Assembly (NCBI RefSeq): GCF_036669915.1
Contig: NC_089319.1
Coordinates: 13,126,471 to 13,190,470 of the forward strand
DNA length: 64,000 nucleotides
Direction of reading: 5' to 3'
Source: Pocillopora verrucosa
Taxonomy: Eukaryota; Cnidaria; Anthozoa; Scleractinia; Pocilloporidae
Both the position numbers and the translations under genes were made by a program. Below the pieces are notes generated by a model. The model did no database searches. It saw nothing but the letters and a program-made list of their open reading frames with translations, and was not told the DNA's origin. Positions 1-10,800 of the stretch are shown in pieces (the first letter of the stretch is position 1; each line of letters begins with the position of its first letter).

Positions 1-312
1 CTAAGTGATTCCAAGGAGCTGGTGGTAATAGTTCCCTTGAGTGGTAGATTCTCTTATTAATATGTTAAAGTGCATTTAAACATCTGCCCTTTCATAAACT
101 TTCAGCGATGAAAACCTTTAGTACCCCAGTCATGGTGCATTAAGTCATATAAGAACTACAATTATATCTGTTTCAACATTCTCTTTGCCTTAAATTAAGC
201 TATCTTGGGATACAATTTATCTAGCTGTGGTTTCCACTTACTTAATAATTATCCATATGTGATTTACATACATGCATACATCCCTGACCATCACAAGCAA
301 AAACTCCCATGT

Positions 313-480
313 GTTATGAATGCCTGTGTGCAATTGATCTTCTGCGCACCTATACACTATAATGTTATGCCACTCCTTCAACAACTTCACTGGTTGCCTA
401 TCCACCAACGTATTGAGTTTAAAATCCTTTTGATCACCTTTAAAGTACTCCAGGGCTCAGCTCCTAAAAATCTCAGCCAT
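313..480 (+). mobile_element. LINE reverse-transcriptase remnant
   Basis: The + strand encodes the C-terminal segment typical of non-LTR (CR1/Jockey-like) retrotransposon reverse transcriptases, with the hallmark LHWLPIHQRIEFKIL near 382-426 followed by TFKVLQGSAP. Only about 55 residues are recognisable and the frame ends at a stop at 481-483, so this is a dead 5'-truncated fragment. It lies in the region where the guanylate cyclase gene should continue, on the opposite strand, probably in an intron. Confidence 0.75.
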
Positions 481-782
481 TAAATTTCTGTTTAACTGCC
501 ACCCCGTCATGATTTACGGTGAAATAACAAGGGATTTTTTCTGAGCACCCCAAAGTGTTTCACGAAAATTACCACAAGGGAATTGATCCTTCATGGCAGC
601 AGCGCCGCAGCTTTGAAAAATTGAAGTCTCTTCCCATGAAAATTCAGTATTTCAGGAAAATAATTTTAAACTTCATCTGTCTATGAATACCTATGACCCA
701 CAACATACACAAAAATATGGTCACCTTGCAAAGTAACACAAAAAATATATAATTCAAACTCACAGACTCCAAAATCACTTAC

Positions 783-3700
783 ATCGGAGTAGCAAGGTAT
801 ACCATTGATTGCCAGTCTTCCATATACAGCATCTGTCCCTTAAGATGGATATAACATAATTCATTGGAGACACCTTTATCAGTTCCATTTAAAACCATTT
901 CTCCATTTGCACCATTCTCCACAAAAGCAGCACTATTCTGTAACACAGGCTTGATGGACTGTAATTCAAATACCACATTTGTATGCAATGTAACCTGTGA
1001 ATGAAAGATGTTCAAGTTCACTTCTTTTCAATCAACTGTTCCTGAATTATGGAAATAATTGCATCTTTCTTTAACACAAAAATGTAAAGAGATTTTACAT
1101 GGTGACAATTTGTGGGTAACCATCAGATCTTTATGTATTCTTCATGACACCACAAATTGGAAAATATGTATAGTGATTAAAGTATTGCAGGAAAGTGTCA
1201 GAATTAATGAAGAAGCAATTATCCCACTTCAGATATACATAATTTTGGAAGGTTTGTCAGAGGAGTATATTAGTTGACAGAGTAAAAAAAATTCCAGCTG
1301 TAAAATCTTGCCTTTAAATACACTTGTACTTACTACCATAAATGAAGTCTACAACCCAAGGAAAATATCTCTCTATTTACTTCCCAATATAAAAAAAAGC
1401 CCTATAGCTCAGTTTTGCTTCAAAATTTCTCTCTATTGAAAATTTTAGCTTCATCCCTGGTGCTAAAATCAAATCATATTTGAAAATCTATTTCATTTCA
1501 TATAGAAATGAGCAAAATTTCAGACTTGTCTGATTTATTGTTTGCTTTAACTATTTAGAAGTAAGTGAAAATTCAGAGGCTACACTTGAATACTAAGAGA
1601 CTCTGAATTCAACTCAAACTCAAAGTCAAAATGATGTTGTTTATTTTCAACAGGGGAAAAAATTTTTCATTGCATCCAATATCACTTAGCCATTGTGTGA
1701 TAGCACTTATCTACGGAAATTCACTTTATTTAATGAACACGCAGGAAGTATATACATATTAACTAAAAAGTAAAAGGAGACAAAACTATGATCTACTTCA
1801 GAGAAACATATTTTTTTAAAAGATGCAATTCTTGTTTAAAAAGAAGATTCTCTACAACAAAATTCTTCCTCACAAAAAACATATCATAACCAATTCTGGT
1901 TTTCTTTTTAAAATCTTTTCCCAATCTCATTGTTTGATATTGAAACAAAGAAGATGCAATTATAATGAAAGTGAAAATACACATGAACAAACTAATAACT
2001 TTATTAAAATTTCATCTTGACTTCTAAAAATAATTCTGTCTAGAAGCTCAAAATGCAAAGAAGTTTGAATTATTTATTTGCATGAATCAGATTGTAAGGT
2101 AATTGGTACACAATTTCTCTGACTGAACCTACACTATTTTAACATTTACTTCTCATTTCCCCTATTCAAACTCAACCTTATATCTTGCCATTTAGAACCA
2201 AAATTATAAAAAGTTGCAGCCATTCACCTGAGTTTTCTACATGATTAGCAGCCATATTTATAATACACACTTCGACAATATTGATGTGTGAAGAAAGTTT
2301 AAGTATAGCACAAAGCCACACCAAGTTAATGAAAAAAGGAATGAATCTTTCAAACAGAACTGATTCAGTGGTTGAGTATATTAATAAAATCAGTTAACTA
2401 TGCAGGGTACAATGAAAATGTTCTCAAATAGAAAAATTTAACTCCTTTTGTAAGCGAGACACAAGAGATAGCTGCACCTTAGCTTTGAAACAAATATCTC
2501 CTTTAAGGCTCACTAAAGCAACCCAAACTTCTGAGCTGAGCCACAAGTATTTGTTTAATTCTTCTTGTATCAATTTGAAACAAATGAATAATATTCACAC
2601 TATATTGCAATATGTCCTTTTCATCCCTTCCAGCAAAACCAGAAAAAAATGACAGCACAAAATTGGTTTATAATGAAACAAAAATTGGAGATATTTAGAG
2701 TGTATTTGATTCTGTGATTGTTAGAGAGATTTAAGGAATTACTTGAATAATATTTTGGAAAATTTACTTTACATTTATAACATCAACCCAAACATGAGGA
2801 GTTAAACTGCAACAGACTAGCACATTCTATCCCTAGCAGCAAGCTATATACACCTGCATCTGAAGCTGTGGACCAAGATAGCTCTATTTTTAACCGAAAA
2901 AAACACTTTGATAAATTCTCTAACCCTTTCAATATATTCATTGCATGGAGGTCTCAAAGTAAAAAAGTAAATTATGTTTTCCAAAAAAGGGTACGGGAAC
3001 AATGTTTTGCATGTAGCAACAGTGGCTAAGTTATGAGTAAAGCTTTAAAAATTTGTTTAATAAAATAAATCGACACATGTATTTTTAATTCGCCAAGGGA
3101 CACTGTTACACGATTATAACTAAACCTCAAATGAGTAAAAGATTGCGTTTGCCCTTAAAAACTTACTTCAAAATAATTAATGTGGCAATTTTTAAGGGAA
3201 CGAATCCCACAAATTATCAAAACCATATCATGGTCACTGAAGGACTAAAGGTTGGATGAAAAATGAAGTAAATAAAGCTACTTAAGAAAAAAAGAGATCA
3301 TGGCAACCTACGTTTTCCCATGTAAAATGGACGAAAGGTCGAACGAGTGTGAACTGTGAGACAATAGTTTTTCCAGGAAGAGCGGGCAATATAGCTTCCA
3401 AGCTATTTCCAGTGCTGGAAATTGCCATGTCTCGATCAAAGACAATGTGAAATGGAAAAACCTCGTAGAAAATTTCCATCGGTATCTTCAAGCTGCCGGT
3501 GTCGCCATTGAGGGATATGACAGAGTGACGTTTAGGTCGTCGACGTGTTTCCATATAAACACTGTTGTCGAATGTGAGTTGAAACAAGGCGTAACTGCCT
3601 TCTTTGTTTTCATTGTACTCCAACACTTCGACGTCCACTTCAATGTGGTAGAAGAATTGACCGACTGCTTTTATCTGGCCAATCACGTAATACAGAAACC

Positions 3701-4115
3701 CTTTCCTTGAGGATCGATAATGTAACGTGAGGCCACTCTCTGTCTCATTTTCACAGAAAAACGACGGTGCTTTTAGCTTCGGGTAAGTGAACCGCAAGTA
3801 CTCGTGGAGATTATCCAGACCATTTAGGAAATCTCTCATGTGCCGGCCGAGGACTTTCAAAATCCTGTCGTAACCGTACTGACCTATGAATCCGAGAAAA
3901 TGAAGGCCGATTTCTTCGGTAAGTGTTTCTCTGCTTGCATTCGTTACTTCCAGAGCTGCTTGTACAAGACGTACCATGATATCCTCGGAATATACCTTGT
4001 GAGTGGCAAATGTATGATGCCGTGTTCCAGACTTCTCCACAATTTTGTTCCACACCGTTTCACCATATTTCTCTAGCAAGACACTGCGAAAATTCTCCAA
4101 AAGCAAGCCGTACAT
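783..4115 (-). CDS. Soluble guanylate cyclase beta-type subunit, partial (H-NOX + HNOBA)
   Basis: This is the heme-binding half of a soluble guanylate cyclase that would make cGMP from GTP in the cytosol after gas binding. Exon 1 (4115-3312) starts with MYG, the usual sGC beta start, and codes for 268 residues; exon 2 (994-783) continues in phase 0 through a 2.3 kb intron (donor GTAGGT, acceptor TTCACAG). The H-NOX domain spans about residues 1-170, with the proximal heme ligand H104 in DNLHEYL and the heme-propionate motif Y133-x-S135-x-R137 (YRSSR). The HNOBA/PAS-like part begins near FPFHIVFDRDM, and exon 2 holds LKGQMLYM, matching LKGQMIYL of vertebrate beta subunits. The coiled coil and catalytic domain are not in the window, so the gene runs off the left edge. 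Exon 2 ends at donor GTAAGT in mid-codon. A nematode- or insect-type atypical sGC is the main alternative to a beta1/beta2 orthologue. Confidence 0.9.
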
Positions 4116-7100
4116 GTCAAAGGTAGCCTCCGCGCAAATTCACGGGAATATTGACAGATGGCTCTGATCAATATAGTCAAACCATGAGCGGAGCGTATTA
4201 AAAACAACCAAAAGCGTCACGCTTACCGCCGAATTAACGTGAAGCAGATGGATCTAATTGATTAGCGATGAAGAGGAAAAGTCTAAAGAAGGCCCGAGGG
4301 ACCTTGACGTGTCGAACGCAAACGGCGACAGATGACGTGAAATTGGGATGCACGAAAAAATGAAAGCTTCGCGATTACAAATCGAGTCATTCTCGCAACA
4401 TCAAGATGTTATGTGGAATAAATTTAAGTGTCACATAATAGTTTTCATCGATATCGGCAGAGATCACAAAGGAAATACGTAAGCCGCTACCAATTTGCGA
4501 TTCGCCCCTGCACTTTTGCGCACAATAGATCTAACCAAAGCACTTGGATACGATTAACAAAGAGCCCGGAAAGAAGAACATTAATGAACGACTGCGAAGC
4601 TTACTGGTGTCAACTTGGATTGCACTGAATTCGTCGTTTAACTAATCGGCTCGCCTCCGCTTCAGAAAACTTAGTTTTCCTCGTAGCCTAACAGCGCCCG
4701 TGAGCCCAGTTTGAAGTCAGCGCGCGCACAGTTTGAGTGAAATTAAGGCGTGACATTTGATCGCGAAAGTTCAGCTTCCCGCCTTCTTTAGCGAAGTTCG
4801 CTGCACGAAGTCTGATATGGGCATAAATTATTCACGTGTCGACTCGTCAGGTATCGGTGAAAATTCCCAAAGTGATAAATTCGGAGCTGTCTCCTTAGTC
4901 TAATTTCTATCCGCCTTTCTAAAGTATTTTTAGAAAAAAACGAAATGTTTGTGACCGAGAATGTGTGACAGTAGTGAAGTGACATATTTTGCAGATCGTC
5001 CTGACGACCAACGAAATAAAGAAGAAGACAAAAATCCAGACAAAAACAAATGAAGACGTAAATGATAAGCGTGAGTCAGCTTTGGGAAACCTTTTTCTAG
5101 AATTAAAATGATTAACATTAAAATGGAGTTTTTTCTTGATGTACTTTTTACTCAGTTTTTCAATTATCTGTCTGTCGATCGATCTATCAATTTATCGTTC
5201 TGCTCATTGATCTTCACTGATTTAGTCATTCATTCGAATCCTGTCCTCTCTAAAGTGCAAGACTGATGCAAGTTTTGCTTCTTCTCGAAAACAGCAGGGA
5301 CACGCCGAGGACAAAGATAGAGTTCTCCGTGTGAACAGCCAAAAGGGCTTCTTTCTTTACATGCACGTATAACTTTGATCTTTATTCACCCTTTTGTTGT
5401 ATCTGTTGTCATAATCCAAAACAATGAAAGTCAAACATAAGTGAAATTAAAACAACACCGTCAGTCTAGCTAAAAATAGCCTATCGACATGCGATGTGTG
5501 TTTTATAGAACTGATTTAAAAGGTAACTACACAAAGAGAGGAAAATTAAATCACCAGGAAATAGTAATCAATCGAATGAGTTTCGATGGAACCTCAACTT
5601 GACATTGTTGAGAGATAATCAAAAGAAATCATTGAGGTATGTTTGTTACAAAAAAACTCTCTCCCTGAAAAACGAGACAAAAGCTCTGTTGGTTCTCTCA
5701 GATTCCTGGAATTATTTACCGAGACCTTCAGAGATGTCCTGACAGCTGTGTTAACGCACACGAGCACGAATATTTCAACAGCTTTGTTCGTCTCCTAAAT
5801 TACTCTGTTTGTTCGGTCGAATCCACAGAAACATAGAAGGGGTTTATCAGTACTTTGTTGTCAGACATAAGGCATATTATGTGTTTAATTAAATTAAACG
5901 TAACGAGGCATAAAGTGAATTAGGTCACGTCCAGCAGTTATAATAATGCTTGGCTCTATCGGATTGATGGCAACTTGCGTGTTTGCTAGCTACGGCGGCT
6001 GGTTTACCGCTCGAGCTGGCAACCTAATAAATTCCCTGTTAGTGGAGGCCTCGTTTTCCTCGTATGCTGGATACAAGGAAAAGAGGCCTCTGCTAGTAGA
6101 GAAATAAAAAATTACACAATATCTGCTTTTCACTTCACAAAATAGGTCATCCAAGAGTGATCTCTATCATGTCCGAACTTGACCACGAAACAATTAATTA
6201 GTAATCAGATACCCACATTACGGCTGATATAGCGCCAGCACGTACGGATTGTTTAATCACGAAAACTGCTTATTTTGAGTGGTTTGTAATGTGCTCTCTG
6301 TTTCTTTTCCTGGACGCAAAAACAGTGGAACTCTCGATCCACCGTGTCTACATTCGGGCTTGAGGCGAGCCAAACCTCAGGCATCCAATCTGATATAACA
6401 AATTGTTATTTCATCTGGTGTTTTAACAAGTGCAAAGCTCTAACTTTTACAAGAAAATTTTATTTAGGCCAACGAAAGAGTCGATATCTCAAAGCAGAGC
6501 CTGTTAGTGGACCAGCCAGTGTGCCGGTTCTTACCCACAGAATACCGTTACTGCGCCAAACCTTTTTACTAGTCTTATAATGAATGAAACAATCGCTAGA
6601 TGAGAAAAACTCCAAACGCTGTCTATGGGATTCAAGAAATAATGTAAAAAGTTTACTACAGTGAACTGGAGGACTTAATCTGTGAAAGTCAGGCAGAATT
6701 CAGGACGTTCACCAAACCATCATCGTATTTCTCCATACCCAGAGACCACAGCGCCTTTTTCCTCACATTGAAATAAAGTAAAGTTTGTTGATCGTGATCA
6801 TTTTTCATCTCACAAGCCAGATCAAAGAGGCGAGTTGCCTAGAAACTCACTCATCATTATCATCATCTGTGACAATGGAATAGAAATGACGGTTGAAGGG
6901 GCGGATATAAGAACAGAATTCTCAGGGAAGAATTCACGAGGAGCGCAATGCATCGATCGTGAAGTTTGTAGAAAATCAAACTTGTCTTGTCATCAGCGGA
7001 TTATTGTGCCTTAAAGAGCGACACGTAACCGAGTCAACCGCATGACCATCACCTCACGAAATTGTGACACAAATGAAAATATTTTATAATTAGTTTTATC

Positions 7101-7894
7101 TCTTTGCCAATACCGTAAGGTCGAAGGTCATCATTTCTGGTTTGATATTTGCTTCAAAACATTATCCTGTAAGCCTTTATTATGTTGCTAATGTGAAAAT
7201 GTCAAATAATTATAACATATGGCAAAAATCACTTCTAATCCTTTGAGGGAAAATGTTTAGAAATTTGTCTCACTGTGATTTCATTATTTTCCCATATTTT
7301 AATCCCAAAATATTCTAAATACTTGTTACAAATGATCAAATAAAAAAATAAAGCAAATAATTCATTCCACCTCAACGATCGTACCCTTGTGTAAGTTCTC
7401 AAACTTTAGAACTAACAGAAGAAAAAGAGAATTCTACTTTACGGAGCTTGGTTTAAGACTTTGAATTCAAACTTGTTATTGTGGCTACAAATTATCATTG
7501 CGAGCAAAAAAAGCGAGTTTTCCTATACTTTAAGATACTTAATGTTTCTTTATCACACTTTCGCCTCTAGTTATAAAAAATAGTTCTAGACCTTTAGAAT
7601 TTAACTTAGCTCCATTGGCTTTTTTTAGCTTCTTCAATTAAATTTATGCTCTACTGTTTTTTTGCAATTCTAAAATGTCAACATTGTTGGACGCCGATGT
7701 TGGGTCAATTCTGAATTCGTTCCATTACGACACAAAAAGTCTTTGTCCAACTAAATATTTTCAGTGAACTATTTCTCATTTTTCTCAATCATGCAACAAC
7801 TTCCAGATCCTAAAAGTCGCTTCGTGAGCCTAGAAAAGACCTCCTGAAGCTCCAAGAGTCTTTCAATTCCTTCAATTTAGAGCGACTACCGCCA
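4116..7894. other. Intergenic region upstream of the guanylate cyclase
   Basis: No protein-family match was found on either strand in these 3.8 kb. The part next to the cyclase start (about 4116-4750) is richer in CG and CGCG-type words than the introns and probably holds its promoter, but no clear TATA box was identified. The only structured element noticed is the hairpin at 6045-6090. The part adjoining 7895 should contain the 3' untranslated region of the BLTP3 gene. Confidence 0.5.
6045..6090. repeat. Short palindrome (GAGGCCTC arms)
   Basis: GAGGCCTC followed by GTTTTCCT is mirrored 20 bases later by AGGAAAA and GAGGCCTC, giving a hairpin with arms of about 15 bases. The flanking words (GTTAGTGGAGGCC, CCTCTGCTAGTAGAG) extend the symmetry imperfectly. 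It resembles a dispersed coral palindromic repeat, but no second copy was noted in this window. Confidence 0.6.
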
Positions 7895-10800
7895 TCAATT
7901 CGAAACACAACCATTCTCAAGTGGTAACAATCTTATCTGTACCCTCTCCTTCCACCTTTCTGAAAGCTTGTCATTCGTTCTTGCAGCAAGTCCTGTTCGC
8001 GGTTTGAAAACGACAACTCCTGCTGCAGACGTTCGATCGTTTTTATAGTGCATCGCGCTCTTCCTGCAGCGACTGCAAGCAGCACGAGAAACAGCCATCT
8101 GCGACATCAGACTCTGTTTCTCATTCTCCAGGCTCTCAGTACGAGAAGAAACTGAGGCTGAATCTGATAAGCTCAACTGACTGGCAGATATCGATTCCTC
8201 TCGTGTGATAGACACAGACGCTTGTTCACTCTCGCGAACGATTGATTCATTGCTCATCGGTCTGATGTGTAAGACGCCGTCGTGAGTTCGGCTGACGGAA
8301 ATGTTCTCAACAGTTAAATCAACTGGAATGGGCACAGGTGCTGACACCAACGTGGGCGGAAGATCGTTGTTGATGCTCACGCGCGAGTTGTTTACTTCGA
8401 CTAGGAAAGGCATTGGTGGAAGCACGACTTCGTCCTCGATCCACTCCGCCATATTCCCGAGAGTACTGACCAGGAGGGAACCGTTAACACCATTCACTTT
8501 GATGTGCATGAAACCTCGTTCAGCCGCTGTCCGCTCGTACCGCTCCGCACATGGACCAAACTCCATACGCATGCGCATCATGGGAGTTCCCTCTGACGCC
8601 GTAGGGATAGTGGTCTTTGTAAGAGACTTTCTAAAGGACTTTCGGTTGAGATATTTCTCAAAATTGATCACACCAAGTTCTTCCCATTTTAGCTCAGGGC
8701 ATAAAATCTTTACAACTGTGTCATTTCCTTGGAAATGGATTCCGAGCTCCACGTCCTCTCCCTCGATGGAGAAAATCGAGACCATCTTTGGTGGATCTTT
8801 ATGCTCGACTTCAACGTCCTTGCTGCTAGAACCTTTAGAAATACTGCTACCCAACTGACTACTGAAGTTACTTGCTTCGCTATCTGCCCTACTCTTAACA
8901 CTCCCTGAAGCTAATTTGTCGCAAGCTGGAACTACCAGCCAGCCATCGGAGTCGGGTGCCGAAGCAGCGCTGGTTCGGCCTGAAGTGTGCGCTGAGCTGG
9001 CACGAGGTGACGGTGGGACCTCTTCGCTGGATTTAGCATCGCGACCATCAACACACACCGATCCATCCTTCCGCATAGCTTCCTCAGAATCTGGTCTTAG
9101 TGTTTTAAAATCAATGACGTCAGGAGATTGGCAGCCACTGTCCAACACAACGCCGGTGTCTAAATAGCTACTTAGACTACTTGCGTTACGACTTGTGCTT
9201 TCAGACGGCGTTCCCCCTTCACGAGAACCATCTCCGTCTGGGGCAGGAGGGAGTACGACATTTAAGTCTACACCCCGGGTAAGAATAGAAAAAAAGAGAG
9301 AAGGTTGGGCGTTTTTAGACTCATTTAATTCAGAGTCTGCGTTGTTTCGTCTTAAGCGATCTTTTTCCAAATCTTCTTGTAGCTTTGACAACTTCTCCTG
9401 CAAGCGCACAAGGAAGAGAAATTGAAAGTGGTCCAATTGTATTTTAAACAGTTTGGGGAATGTGGATTAGGAAGCTCAAATCAGCTTGTGATCCTGAAGG
9501 CGGCTCCTGACAAGCACTTCCCTCTGATTCTGATAAGCCGTTCGGAGTGTCCCCAGATATAAAAGCTTTCCTAGATAACGAAGACACTTCCTCTGAGGGC
9601 GCACCAGCCAAATCAGGTTCATGATGCGTCAGAGTTTCGTAAGGTGGAGGAGGCTCACTTACAACAGGGAATGGCTTGCGAGGTTCATTTCTAGGCTCAT
9701 AAGCGGGTGGAGGTCCATCTCGTGTGGTATTATCAAGGGCCTCAGAGGGATTGGAGCTAATATTAGGGTCACTACTGTGTAAAACATTCGTGGCCGTTGA
9801 CAACAGAGTGCCCGTATTTGTTCTGCTCTTCATGGTTATTACTGGCTCCGAGCCCTTCCTTTTGGGAGAAAGAATTTCCGAAGCTGTTCTCCGGTGAGTA
9901 GGTGAGGTTAACCAGCTGGTTCTCTCTATTCCTTCCGCTGTCGTATTCATTACTGTGGTATTGTGGTCATGAAACGGTAAAGGAGTAGCAATCCAGATTT
10001 GAACCGGGACAGCGTCTATAAATGAAATCGGTCGGTTCTTTATCTCGTCAATGCCAAGGAAATCAAACCACACTTGCTCTGCTGAAAGGCACCAAACCTG
10101 TGTACGATTAAAAAAATACAACTTAAAACTAAACTGCGCGAGGTACATATCTTTTAGTGAACCAGGGAGCATCACAGAAGCACGGGATTTGGTACAAAAA
10201 ACCTGCCAAAACTTGAAGAAAGAAAGATCATCGAGGAAGGGTTTATACATGCGACACAAATATAAGTACACTCTAACACAAAATAGTCAAGTCTTCGTCA
10301 TGAGTATCAGTGCCCCCACCCACCCCTTCCCCTCAGACAAAAGTATTCAAGAAGATCAAATGGCAGGTGTTGAAAATATCTACCTCAGAAAATCTTGAAA
10401 GGTCTTATCTCCTGGAGTAGTTCTGACAAATAAACGAAAAGATACCTGTGAGGGCTGACGAGTTCCAGAAATATCCTGACAAACGCCATTTAAATGTTTA
10501 TCATTCTTTGCATCTTTTGACAGCAAACTGCAATCATTTATCCATAAAGAGTTAGGCAAAGGTTGCACATCAGCAGGCATGGATGGGAAGTTCTGAAAGT
10601 CTGTGTAAGTTTTTGCGCCCAGGAAAGGTTGAAGGAACATCAACATGTCTGTCTGGGTAGACTTGTTTCCAATCCTCGAATTTGTGATAAACACCTGAGA
10701 TACTTGAACTTGGAGACCCTGGGGCCGAGAATCTTTGTATGCTGCACAAGGGTCACTTGGGCAAGGAATAACTAGCTGTAAAATAAAAAGAGTGTATCTC

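Noticed and set aside
8301..8858. 185-codon + strand frame opposite BLTP3
   Set aside because: It is antisense to a well-supported coding exon and resembles no protein.
10090..10125. Intron in BLTP3 before VWCLSAEQVW (acceptor-like CGTACACAG)
   Set aside because: The only possible donor would make an intron of about 29 bases, and the frame is open through it, so it was kept as exon.
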